Assembly: GCF_900109095.1 (NCBI RefSeq)
Contig: NZ_FNYZ01000028.1
Coordinates: forward strand, 1 to 50,034
DNA length: 50,034 nt
Direction of reading: 5' to 3'
Source: Sphingobium sp. AP50
Lineage (GTDB): Bacteria; Pseudomonadota; Alphaproteobacteria; Sphingomonadales; Sphingomonadaceae
In this document: positions 15,566-23,576 of the stretch, piece after piece
How the letters are laid out: each line of letters starts with the position of its first letter
How positions within the stretch are numbered: the stretch's first letter is position 1
Translations under genes and position numbers: made by a program
The notes under the pieces: generated by a model
What the model saw: the letters and a program-made list of their open reading frames with translations, nothing else
The model's database searches: none
What the model was told of the DNA's origin: nothing

Positions 15566-16744
15566 TCAGCCCTCTATATCTGAACCGAACGGCCGGTTGA
15601 TGATGTGAAGTGCTTCGTGCGCGATGAACACCCGGTTGCGACGATATCCGGTGCGCTCGCGCAATATGTCTGCATCCAGCAATTGTTCGATTGCGGCATT
15701 GGCTGATGGGAAAGCGACGCCAAGCATGGCGGCAAGCCTGCCTGCGGTAATCATGGGATAGGCCGGCAGAATATCGAGAGCGCGCGTCGATGCAGCGCCG
15801 GCGCGGAAGCGGCGGCGGTTCTGCCAGTTTCTGCTCAGCTCTGCGAGCGCCTGACGTGTGATGTGTAGTTCCTGCACAGTGGCGACGATCGCGTCAGACA
15901 TGAAGCCGATGATCTCTGCCCATTCCAGTCTCTGCTGGGCTGCCTTTAGCGCCTCAATGTAGCGCGTCTTGTTCGCCTCGATATAGGGCGAGAGATAGAG
16001 CGGAGCATGGCCATTAGCAGCCATGACGAGCGGCATGAGCAAACGGCCGACGCGACCATTGCCGTCGCGGAACGGGTGGACCGCCTCAAAATGCGCGTGC
16101 GCGATCGCCATCCTTTCCACGACGGACTGGGCCATCGCCTGCATCCCTTCATCTCGCAGATAGGAAAGGCAGTCGGCCAGAGCGCGCGGCACATGAGCAG
16201 GCGGTGCGGGATTATAAGTGGACTGGCCGATGTTGCGAATGCCACCGATCCACACGACACAGTCACGAAGTTCACCCGGGACATCGCGATAATCGGGGTC
16301 ATGCCGCATGACTTCGCGATGAATGTCCGCGATCAGCCCGGAATCGAAAATGACGGATCCGCGCTCCCGTGCCATCGGCACGATATGCTCCAGAAGAGCG
16401 GCATAGTCGCGTACCTGGAGGGCCTCGGTCCGATCTTCCTCAATCTGCTCTTCGAGGCCAAGCAATTCATCCAGCGTGGAGTAGGTGCCTTCTATCGAGG
16501 AACTGCTGACTGCTTCTTGGCGGACCAGAATGCGGCCGATATAATAGGGGTCGTTGAAAGAGTGGGCCAGCTGATCGACCTGCGCGATGGCCGCAATGGC
16601 AGCCATATGCCGGTGGGCTATGGCACCCAGAACCGTACCGATTTCAGGCGGTGCAAGGGGTACGACACCATAATGATTGTCATAAGGCTCTGGATATCGC
16701 TCCAGCTGCTGCCTCACGGCATGGACAAGATCGTTGCGGTTCAT
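15566..16744 (-). CDS. Fic-family protein with N-terminal inhibitory motif and C-terminal winged helix
   Basis: This 392-residue protein has the Fic active site HFEAVHPFRDGNGRVGRLL and, about 125 residues before it, the auto-inhibitory motif SSSSIEGT of class II Fic proteins. The C-terminal 70 residues (ITAGRLAAMLGVAFPSANAA, then LLDADILRERTGYRRNRVF) form a winged helix-turn-helix. Fic enzymes transfer AMP to target proteins, and forms with this C-terminal domain may also bind DNA. The ATG at 16744 follows AAGG. That ribosome-binding site lies inside an 11-bp inverted repeat arm, which suggests autoregulation. Confidence 0.92.
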   Translation of the reverse strand: MNRNDLVHAVRQQLERYPEPYDNHYGVVPLAPPEIGTVLGAIAHRHMAAIAAIAQVDQLAHSFNDPYYIGRILVRQEAVSSSSIEGTYSTLDELLGLEEQIEEDRTEALQVRDYAALLEHIVPMARERGSVIFDSGLIADIHREVMRHDPDYRDVPGELRDCVVWIGGIRNIGQSTYNPAPPAHVPRALADCLSYLRDEGMQAMAQSVVERMAIAHAHFEAVHPFRDGNGRVGRLLMPLVMAANGHAPLYLSPYIEANKTRYIEALKAAQQRLEWAEIIGFMSDAIVATVQELHITRQALAELSRNWQNRRRFRAGAASTRALDILPAYPMITAGRLAAMLGVAFPSANAAIEQLLDADILRERTGYRRNRVFIAHEALHIINRPFGSDIEG

Positions 16745-16747
16745 AAG

Positions 16748-16834
16748 CCTTAATATGGGACAGATGCGGAGATGCTGATAACGCTTATATCAAAAAACCT
16801 TAATAAGAAAAGCCGTTCAGAAGCCATATTAAGG
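16748..16834. promoter_or_regulatory. Repeated CTTAATA motifs and 11-bp inverted repeat upstream of fic
   Basis: CCTTAATATGG at 16748-16758 and its exact reverse complement CCATATTAAGG at 16824-16834 flank a 65-bp centre. Further copies of the core occur at about 16798 (CCTTAATAAG) and 16870 (CTTAATATAA). The first arm covers the fic ribosome-binding site. Several copies of one AT-rich motif in a promoter region suggest an operator array, perhaps for the Fic winged helix. Confidence 0.55.
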
Positions 16835-17115
16835 GTTTTCGATGATCCAATGGATGCTGGTAGCGGCCAGCTTAATATAAATTGCTGTCTTTAATGCTTG
16901 GGCAAAAAGGCAAGCGGCTAGCCCGTGCTTTGCGTCAGGCGGCGCCGGTACAGCCATGGGTCCTCAGCGACACCAGCAAATTATACCATCGCTTCATTAG
17001 CGCTTTTTACCCTGCCATCAAGGTTCCGCCCTTTGCGAGGTGGATCAAGCGAGTGGGCGAACATGGGTGAGGTTCTAAAGAGCATATTGCGGATCACATC
17101 CGTGACAAATAGCTG
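16835..17115. other. AT-richer gap upstream of fic
   Basis: Short plus-strand frames here have no family resemblance. The part next to fic presumably carries its promoter. Nothing else is visible before the end of the HD-protein gene. Confidence 0.35.
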
Positions 17116-17664
17116 TCAGTCCGGATAGCGGGCAATTGCGCGACGAAGTCGATCCGCCAGGATGGCATGGGCCGGTCCAAGCTGATCGTGAATGATGCCT
17201 GCTTCATTTCGATAGGCTTCGATCTTGCCTGTCGACCAATGCGAGGGCGCGCCGCGCAAATTGGTTATGCGGTCGGCCAGCTTGACGCACCAGATCGCGG
17301 ACGGCTGAAGGCCTATTCGTGCGAGGCTGTCTGCCATCGCCTCAGCCTTTGGCAAGGCCAGATTCTTGGACAGGGCCGATACACCATCGGCTACGTCCTG
17401 GCCAAACTCACGTGCGAGCTCTTCAGCGCACACCGCCTGATCCTCGATCGCGTCATGCAGGATGGCGCATGTTGCAGCCAGCGCGAGATCCGTGATCGGC
17501 AGCAGGGCATGAGCCGTCAATATCTCCATGACCACCGACCCCAGATGTTTGAGATATGGAAGGTCCGAGCCCGGAACCTTTTGCTCATTATGGACGCAGG
17601 CGGCAAACGACCAGGCCTTGGCCAGCCGGTCGGATAGATCGTCGGGTTCCGCAACGCCTGTCAT
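17116..17664 (-). CDS. HD-domain protein resembling small alarmone hydrolases
   Basis: This 182-residue protein has the pattern of RelA/SpoT-type hydrolase domains: the first His in LPYLKHLGSVVMEIL, the HD pair in ATCAILHDAIEDQ, and the late Asp in CVKLADRITNLRGAP. These would bind a metal and could hydrolyse ppGpp or a related nucleotide, as in MESH1-like enzymes. The ATG at 17664 lies two bases after the stop of the preceding gene with AGGAG 5 bases upstream, so the two are one unit. No synthetase partner is seen. The substrate is inferred from motif similarity only. Confidence 0.75.
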   Translation of the reverse strand: MTGVAEPDDLSDRLAKAWSFAACVHNEQKVPGSDLPYLKHLGSVVMEILTAHALLPITDLALAATCAILHDAIEDQAVCAEELAREFGQDVADGVSALSKNLALPKAEAMADSLARIGLQPSAIWCVKLADRITNLRGAPSHWSTGKIEAYRNEAGIIHDQLGPAHAILADRLRRAIARYPD

Positions 17665-17666
17665 GA

Positions 17667-18248
17667 TCACTCCTGCAGCCAGCGGATCATGGCTGGATAA
17701 AGACGAGTGCCTGCGCACATGCCCCCGGCAACGAGGCCATTGATGCCGACATAGGTCCCCATCAACAGACCAAGACGTACCGATGCGCTTTCACCGTCAT
17801 AGTCCCCGTCTTTGATGATCGATTTGTCGTCAAGCCCAATGGCGCGTCCGGCCGCGAACGCCCAGGCCGTGGCCTCGGGATCACCCGATTGCATAACCGC
17901 TCGGCAGAGGGGTGAGTCTATCACCGTCGTATCCTCTGCGAACAGCGCCACCATTTCTGCAATCATGAGGCTCTGGACCTTCGATATATCGTCGCTGGCC
18001 AGCGGACGGAAACAGACCGGTATGATGGCGAGATGTCCGGCCTCGTGCAGAATATCCGCGACATGAGCCCGGTCCGGATCATAATGGAGACCGCCCTTAT
18101 GGATTCGGACGGCCTTGAGGAAGCCGCTGGTGCCGGCCACCTCCTCAAGTTGCAGGCCAATGGCTCGTAACCAGGCGACGGTTCGTTCGAGGTCTGATGC
18201 CGCACCAGACCGAGCGGGCACGTTTCTCAATGCGCTTGTTTTATCCAT
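17667..18248 (-). CDS. Cytoplasmic HEXXH protein, unknown function
   Basis: This 193-residue protein contains ADILHEAGHLAIIP, a zincin-type HEXXH motif, followed by IAEMVALFAEDTTVI, which could give the third ligand. There is no signal peptide. The C terminus is Gly-rich and hydrophobic (LLMGTYVGINGLVAGGMCAG). The start at 18248 (MDKTSALRNV) is the first ATG after non-coding-like sequence. It is followed directly by the HD-domain gene. I cannot name a family; a metal-dependent peptidase is the most natural reading. Confidence 0.65.
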   Translation of the reverse strand: MDKTSALRNVPARSGAASDLERTVAWLRAIGLQLEEVAGTSGFLKAVRIHKGGLHYDPDRAHVADILHEAGHLAIIPVCFRPLASDDISKVQSLMIAEMVALFAEDTTVIDSPLCRAVMQSGDPEATAWAFAAGRAIGLDDKSIIKDGDYDGESASVRLGLLMGTYVGINGLVAGGMCAGTRLYPAMIRWLQE

Positions 18249-18490
18249 GTCGTCCGGCGTCCCATTGAGCGCCAGAAGCCGTTGGTTGCCGTCGGACTGG
18301 GAGACGGTTTTGCGCAGTCTTCGCCATGCGCATATAGTTTTGCTCCTGCCTGTATCTTTCCAGCAATGGAGCCGGCACGTCCGGAAAACAACGATAAATT
18401 CAGACCTGAGCCCATGTTCGAGGAGGTTTTGTGGGAGCCGCGTCGTGCTCGGCGGCTGAGACAGGAAAGGCGCCTGCATGTTCCCGGGGC

Positions 18491-18919
18491 CTAGTCGTCA
18501 GGCGGAATGAAGTCCGGCCAGAATCCGGATTCCGGATCCTCCATCCTTCGGCCATCCTCATCCTGCTCGGGAAGCAGCGCTGGCTCTGGTGGCCGGGGTG
18601 GCAATGATGGTTCGGACCCGTCGAACCGGATCCTGATGATAGCGCCATCCCCCAGATGATGCTGGAAGATCGCGCGAACGTCTAGGCCCAGCCTGATCTT
18701 GCCTCCAACCCAGCCGCATCGTTCAGCGCTGAGATAGCCGATCTGATAGCCGCGGTGCGAGTAGACCGCCACCGCGCTGGGGTCGGTTGGATTGGACGGT
18801 TCGATCTGCAGCAATATTCGGTCGCCAGGGTTGAGCATCCGGATCTCGAACAGCCGGTTCGATCCGTCGGCGTTGGGATATAAGGCGCCAACGACTGCAA
18901 GGCTCAATTCCTGGGGCAT
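18491..18919 (-). CDS. HIRAN-domain protein
   Basis: This 142-residue protein shows the HIRAN pattern across residues 5-95: SLAVVGALYPNADGSNR, RLFEIRMLNPGDRILLQIEP, NPTDPSAVAVYSHRGYQIGY and LSAERCGWV. HIRAN domains bind DNA ends or single-stranded DNA and often join helicases or nucleases, but here the domain stands alone. The C-terminal 45 residues are Pro and acid-rich (LPPRPPEPALLPEQDEDG) and likely disordered. It could act in DNA handling during transfer or stress; this is inference. Confidence 0.75.
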   Translation of the reverse strand: MPQELSLAVVGALYPNADGSNRLFEIRMLNPGDRILLQIEPSNPTDPSAVAVYSHRGYQIGYLSAERCGWVGGKIRLGLDVRAIFQHHLGDGAIIRIRFDGSEPSLPPRPPEPALLPEQDEDGRRMEDPESGFWPDFIPPDD

Positions 18920-19048
18920 GGATCGCCGCCCCTAAATGGGAGGCGGCTCTCCTGTCCAGTGCTCCGCCTGTTGATCATGCGTCTGGCCATGGAAGAACGG
19001 CAGGGGACGGGCGCCTCGCCTGCGGCGACCGCTCACTCATGGCATCCA

Positions 19049-19362
19049 CCCAGCCGCGATAACGGGTCTGGGCCCTGCGGGTTTCGATCGCTGGCGCTTG
19101 GGTCGTCCATGACGACCTGATGGTCGCCGCTCGCGCGGCGGTGTTGCTGGTGACGGCCTCCCGGTCAAGCGGGGTGGCTGGCGCGCCCTGCTGATCCCGG
19201 CGCGGCCTGCGGCAACCCCTCGTCGCTGCGCTCCTCCTGGGGTGCTCCACTTCGTTTCGCCCGTTCCGGTGCCCCTGTCCGCTGTGCCGGGCTCCTCTGG
19301 TCGCCTCGCCGCCCACCCCCGCTTTCCGGGGGGCCTGATGGGAAGGGTAGAAGGAGGAGATC
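19049..19362 (+). repeat. Structured GC-rich leader upstream of ardC (copy A)
   Basis: These 314 bases share ordered blocks with 27254-27592: CCCAGCC followed by GGGTCTGGGCC, then GCGCGGCGGTGT versus ACGCGGCGGCGTGT, CAAGCGGGGTGGC, CGCCGCCCACCCCC, TTCCGGGGGGCCTGAT and an AGAAGGAGGA ribosome-binding site before ATG. Several blocks can fold as hairpins. A CCCCCG/CGGGGG stem lies about 30 bases before the start codon. No coding frame here is credible. Confidence 0.7.
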
Positions 19363-20355
19363 ATGGCGCAGGCCAGCAATCGGAGCGCCCGCCGTAGCGG
19401 TGGGGCCAAGGCGAAGGCATCCACGGCAGGGGCTTCCAGATCGGAAGGGCAGGGGACCAGCCGGACCAATCTCTATGACGAAATCACGGCCCGGATCATC
19501 CACCAGCTTGAAGCGGGGCGCGTCCCATGGGTGCAGCCTTGGGGCAATGTCGAGGCGCTGGCCCCCGGGCTTCCCCGCAATGCGCTGTCGCGCCGCTATT
19601 ATTCGGGGATCAATATCCTCATTCTCTGGGGCGCGGTTATCGAGCGCGGCTTTCCATGCCAAGGTTGGATCACCTTCAAACAGGCACTGGAAGCAGGGGG
19701 CAATGTCCGCAAGGGCGAAACCGGCACCACTGTCGTCTATGCCGACCGCTTTGTGCCGGAAAGCGAAAAGGCCCGTGCGGAAGCCGACGGCAGCGAAGCC
19801 AAGAGCGTGCCGTTTCTCAAACGCTTCACCGTTTTCAATGTGGCCCAGTGCGAAGGGTTGCACCCATCCATGCTGGCCGAACCGCAAGCGCTCCCCGAAC
19901 GGGAAATCCAGCCCGTCGCCGAAAATCTGATCGAAGCGAGCGGCGTGGACTTTCGTGTCGGAGGCGATCGTGCCTTTTATGCGCCCGTACCTGACTTCGT
20001 ACAGGTGCCGCCGCAACCGGCCTTTTTCGATCAGATCAACTATTATCGCACCTGTCTCCATGAACTGACCCATGCGACCGGTCATGCCACGCGGCTGGGG
20101 CGGCAACTGCTCAATCCTTTCGGCAGCAAGGATTATGCCCGCGAGGAACTGGTCGCCGAAATGGGATCGGCCTTCCTGTGCGCCGCACTCGGCATCGAGC
20201 CGACCGTGCGCCATGCCGACTATATCGGCACATGGCTCGACGTGCTGCGCGAAGATAATCGCGCGATCTTCCGCGCGGCGAGCCATGCGACCAAGGCCGC
20301 CGACTGGCTGCTTGCCCGCCATATGGAAGCGATGGACAGGAGGGCCGCAGCATGA
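19363..20355 (+). CDS. ardC: Antirestriction protein ArdC
   Basis: This 330-residue protein has the ArdC single-stranded DNA-binding N-terminal domain (NLYDEITARIIHQLEAGRVP, WVQPWG, YYSGINILILW, GWITFKQALEAGG) and a C-terminal zincin-like domain with CLHELTHATGH. ArdC protects incoming single-stranded plasmid DNA from restriction during conjugation. The ATG has AGGAGGAG 5-6 bases upstream and follows the long structured leader. The first 35 residues are a basic, low-complexity tail. The gene overlaps the next by 4 bases (ATGA). Gene and position fit a conjugative leading region. Confidence 0.93.
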   Translation: MAQASNRSARRSGGAKAKASTAGASRSEGQGTSRTNLYDEITARIIHQLEAGRVPWVQPWGNVEALAPGLPRNALSRRYYSGINILILWGAVIERGFPCQGWITFKQALEAGGNVRKGETGTTVVYADRFVPESEKARAEADGSEAKSVPFLKRFTVFNVAQCEGLHPSMLAEPQALPEREIQPVAENLIEASGVDFRVGGDRAFYAPVPDFVQVPPQPAFFDQINYYRTCLHELTHATGHATRLGRQLLNPFGSKDYAREELVAEMGSAFLCAALGIEPTVRHADYIGTWLDVLREDNRAIFRAASHATKAADWLLARHMEAMDRRAAA

Positions 20356-20768
20356 CCCTCCTCGAACTAGAGCATATCGAAACCCTGCGCGCCAATGCGC
20401 TGGCGCATCAGGCTGCACAGGCAGAAGGCACAGACGAGCCGGATCATAGACCGGTCGTCAAACTCTTCAATCCGGTAGGCGCAGCAACATGGCTCGTCAC
20501 CGAAATGGACGAGGATGGCGACACGCTGTTCGGCCTTGCCGACCTTGGTTTCGGTTGCCCGGAACTGGGCAGCTTCAGCCTTGCCGAATTTCAGAGCGTC
20601 CGGCTGCCGTTCGGAATGACCATCGAACGCGACATCGGTTTCGCCCCCATGGCGCCGATTTCCTTCTGGTCCCGCTATGCGCGGCTCACCGGCTCGATCA
20701 TCAATGCCGAGGCAACGTTGCGCGAGATCATCCGCAAATCCCCGAATGCACAGTTTCCGTTCTTCTGA
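20352..20768 (+). CDS. DUF2958 protein
   Basis: This 138-residue protein matches DUF2958: PVVKLFNPVGAATWLVTEMD, TLFGLADLGFGCPELGSFSL, GMTIERDIGF. Members are small plasmid or phage proteins of unknown function that are commonly found beside ardC and parB-like genes. The start overlaps the ardC stop as ATGA. A C-terminal Phe-rich end (AQFPFF) is seen. Confidence 0.88.
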   Translation: MTLLELEHIETLRANALAHQAAQAEGTDEPDHRPVVKLFNPVGAATWLVTEMDEDGDTLFGLADLGFGCPELGSFSLAEFQSVRLPFGMTIERDIGFAPMAPISFWSRYARLTGSIINAEATLREIIRKSPNAQFPFF

Positions 20769-20866
20769 ACGGTAAGCGTGCGGCGCGCTTCCGCCGCATT
20801 TCCAAGCCGGTCCGCCCACCCGATTCAAAAGCGACGGACCGGCCCATCCTGATGGAGTGTGAAGTC

Positions 20867-22726
20867 ATGAAACTCGATTTTCTGCCTGCCGACAAGCTCG
20901 TTGCCTCCAGAATCAACATGCGCCACGCCACGGCGCCGGACGTCTCGGATATCCTGCCCTCAATTCGCAAGCGTGGCGTGATCCAGTCGATTCTCGTGCG
21001 CGCCGTGCCAGACACGGATTTGTTCGAGGTCGTCGCGGGTAATCGCCGCCGCCATGCCGCGCAGATCGTCATGGATGAACGACGTGCCGCCCTGGAAGCC
21101 GGGGCAGGAGAGGGGGAGCCGTTCATGGTTCCCGCCGCTATTCTCGAGACAAGCGATGACGCCGATGCGCTCGAAGCCTCGATGCTGGAGAATTTCGCCC
21201 GGCTTGCACCGGACGAGGTCAGCCAGTGGGAGGCTTTCGTGCGGCTGGTCAAGGAAGGGCAGACGCCGGACGAAATCGGCGCGACCTTCGCCATTCCCGA
21301 ACTGCGGGTGAAACGCATCCTCGCGCTCGGCAATCTTATGCCGCGTATCCGCAGCCTCTATCGCCGGGAAGAAATCGACGCCTCGACCGTGCGACACCTC
21401 ACCCTCGCCAGCAAGAGCCAGCAGCGCGAATGGCTGAAACTTCTCGACGACCCTGACAGCCACGCACCGGTCGGCGGCAATCTCAAATCATGGCTTCTTG
21501 GCGGCCAGTCTGTCATGGTGAAGAACGCGCTGTTCGACCTTGCCACCTACAAAGGGCAGATCGTCGCGGACCTGTTCGGCGAAGAAGGCTATTTTGCCGA
21601 TGCCCGCCAGTTCTGGGCCGCGCAGGATGCCGCCATTGCTGCCCGGAAAGAGGCGTATCTCGAAGAAGGCTGGCAGGATGTCATCATCATGGACCGGGGC
21701 GCCTATTTCCATAGCTGGGAATATCGGCGGACGCCCAAGCGCAAAGGCGGGCGGGTTTACATCGAGGTCCGCGCCAATGGCGAAACCAATTGCCATGAAG
21801 GCTATCTCACCATGCGGGAAGCCGAGAAGGCCGCGAAGGGGGAAGCCGCAGCAGCAGGCATAAAGCCGGTGCGGGCCGAACTGACCTCCACGCTGACAGC
21901 CTATATCGACCTTCATCGCCATGCCGCGGCGCGCGCGGCGCTGCTTTCCCAGCCGCAAATGGCGCTGCGCATGATGATCGCCCATGCCATTGCCGGTTCG
22001 CCGGTCTGGTCGCTGCGCATGCAGCCGATGAGCACGCGCAACGAGGCGACCGACGAAAGCCTGCGCCTGTCGCCCGGCGAATTTCTGTTCGGGGCAAGGC
22101 GACGTGAAATGCTCGACCTGCTTGCCATCGGTGAGGATGAGACTGTGCTGCTGGACAGCTTTTCCGGTATTGCGCCGCTCTTCCATCGGCTCATGGCTTT
22201 GCCCGACGAGGACATCATGCGGCTGGTCGCCATCGTCATGGGTGAGACGCTGAGTGCGGGGAGCGGCGCTGTCGAACTGCTGGGGCTTTCCCTCGGCATC
22301 GACATGGCCGACTGGTGGGAAGCAGACGAGGCCTTCCTCGAACCCATCCGCGACCGGCAGGTCCTGCTGGAACTTGTTGAGGAGGTAGCCGGAAAGCTGG
22401 TCGCCGATGCGAACAGGCAGGAGAAGACCAAAGTCCTGAAGCAGATCATCCGCGATTATCTTGCAGGCACCGACGGGCGCGTCCGCACCGAGCGCTGGGT
22501 GCCGCGCTGGATGCGCTTTCCGCCTGCCGCCTATACCGATCGGGGCGGCGTCGCGACCGTCATCGCCCATGCCCATGCAGTGAAGCAGGACAAGATGTGC
22601 GAACCCGACGCGCAAGAGCAAGCGGCGGATATGGACGGCCAGATGACAGCCGGGACCGGCGACGAGCCGCATGGCGAGGATTCCGAAGTCTGCGAGCCGG
22701 AGGATGCCCAGCGGCTGGCCGCCTGA
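20867..22726 (+). CDS. Large ParB/RepB-like DNA-binding protein
   Basis: This 619-residue protein starts with a ParB N-terminal domain (FLPADKLVASRINMRHA, SIRKRGVIQSILVRAV, LFEVVAGNRRRHAAQIV). A helix-turn-helix region follows (EIGATFAIPELRVKRILALG), and a long C-terminal part has no domain I recognise. Unlike the true parB at 1.4 kb it has no adjacent parA, and it is much longer. Proteins of this type commonly follow ardC and DUF2958 on alphaproteobacterial plasmids; the function is unproven but may involve DNA processing or regulation rather than segregation. ATGs at 20852 and 20867 are both possible starts; the GGAG site favours 20867. Confidence 0.85.
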   Translation: MKLDFLPADKLVASRINMRHATAPDVSDILPSIRKRGVIQSILVRAVPDTDLFEVVAGNRRRHAAQIVMDERRAALEAGAGEGEPFMVPAAILETSDDADALEASMLENFARLAPDEVSQWEAFVRLVKEGQTPDEIGATFAIPELRVKRILALGNLMPRIRSLYRREEIDASTVRHLTLASKSQQREWLKLLDDPDSHAPVGGNLKSWLLGGQSVMVKNALFDLATYKGQIVADLFGEEGYFADARQFWAAQDAAIAARKEAYLEEGWQDVIIMDRGAYFHSWEYRRTPKRKGGRVYIEVRANGETNCHEGYLTMREAEKAAKGEAAAAGIKPVRAELTSTLTAYIDLHRHAAARAALLSQPQMALRMMIAHAIAGSPVWSLRMQPMSTRNEATDESLRLSPGEFLFGARRREMLDLLAIGEDETVLLDSFSGIAPLFHRLMALPDEDIMRLVAIVMGETLSAGSGAVELLGLSLGIDMADWWEADEAFLEPIRDRQVLLELVEEVAGKLVADANRQEKTKVLKQIIRDYLAGTDGRVRTERWVPRWMRFPPAAYTDRGGVATVIAHAHAVKQDKMCEPDAQEQAADMDGQMTAGTGDEPHGEDSEVCEPEDAQRLAA

Positions 22727-22734
22727 CATGCCGG

Positions 22735-22762
22735 GCAGGGCGGCGCCGATGCGCCGCCCTGC
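22735..22762 (+). terminator. 12-bp hairpin behind the ParB-like gene
   Basis: GCAGGGCGGCGC and its exact complement GCGCCGCCCTGC are separated by CGAT, 8 bases after the stop codon. No T-run follows, so it may be an RNA-stabilising or Rho-assisted element rather than a classic terminator. Confidence 0.55.
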
Positions 22763-22794
22763 TTATGCCGGTCTTTGCAACAAGGGGACTTTCA

Positions 22795-23097
22795 ATGGAC
22801 GTCATGATCGGGCGCAGCCTCGTCATCAATATGCCGAACGCCTTCAAGAATGCGGACTTCAAGGCATGGCTGTGGACCGCCACGCCCAAATTCTTCTGGG
22901 GTAGCTGCGAAAGGATCGACGAATGGTCCGATGTCGTCGTGCTGGTCGATCCAAGCCTTAATGGCGAAGGCAGCGATAGCGACATGCCACAGGCGATATG
23001 GATGCAGATTGTCGAGACCTGCCGTGCCTGCCTCGGTGCCGACCATAGCGGCACCCAGCCGCACTATATGGTGCGGCTGACCAATCTGGCAGTCTGA
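22795..23097 (+). CDS. Conserved plasmid protein, unknown function
   Basis: This 100-residue protein (MDVMIGRSLVINMPNAFKNA, FWGSCERIDEWSDVVVLVDP, PQAIWMQIVETCRACLG) has no signal peptide or membrane helix. I recall similar short proteins beside ParB-like genes on sphingomonad plasmids but no function. A GGGGAC-type site stands 6-9 bases before the ATG. It is the last gene of the ardC group. Confidence 0.7.
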   Translation: MDVMIGRSLVINMPNAFKNADFKAWLWTATPKFFWGSCERIDEWSDVVVLVDPSLNGEGSDSDMPQAIWMQIVETCRACLGADHSGTQPHYMVRLTNLAV

Positions 23098-23576
23098 TCC
23101 TGGAGGGCGGCGCGAGCATTCTCACGCCGTCCTCAATGCCGGGCGTTGGTGGATTATCGCCCTGACGCCTTGGCGAAATATATGGTGAGCCGGAAAAAAT
23201 CGCGCCGCGCGGGGCCATCCTTGCAGGATCGGCCCCGCGCGGCTCTGCCGGTATCCGGGACTGTATTCGTCGTGCCGGCAACGGCGTTGTGAGCCATCTC
23301 TGACCGGGGCGCCCCGTGAGCTAAGTCGCGAACGCATGTGCCGACGCTCCGGCACTGACACTCAGATACCGCGCGCTGCAGATGCTGCGCTTCCGCAATC
23401 ATCAGGCAAGATACGGTCATGACAATCATTCCGGTCGTCGATCAACGCATGCGCGCAGCAGCCAATTTCTGTCAACCGAGCCCTCAAAGCTGATTGAACA
23501 CTTTACTCCGTCCAATTCTGGTTCGATGAAGACAAGCTGAAGGCACCACAGATCGTGCCCGATGATGGAGCAAGTT
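23098..23576. other. Gap upstream of the MucR-like gene with a GC hairpin
   Basis: CCGCGCGGGGCC at 23205-23216 and GGCCCCGCGCGG at 23231-23242 form a perfect 12-bp stem; the loop can pair further (ATCC/GGAT). No frame resembles a protein. The last 150 bases before the MucR-like gene are AT-richer and probably hold its promoter. Confidence 0.5.

Noticed and set aside
16007..16753. 248-residue plus-strand frame opposite fic
   Set aside because: Antisense of the Fic active-site region; no resemblance to any family.
19165..20418. 417-residue minus-strand frame opposite ardC
   Set aside because: It is the antisense of a well-recognised gene and has no family resemblance; GC-rich DNA opens long antisense frames.
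21488..22729. 413-residue minus-strand frame opposite the ParB-like gene
   Set aside because: Same antisense effect; the plus-strand product has clear ParB motifs.
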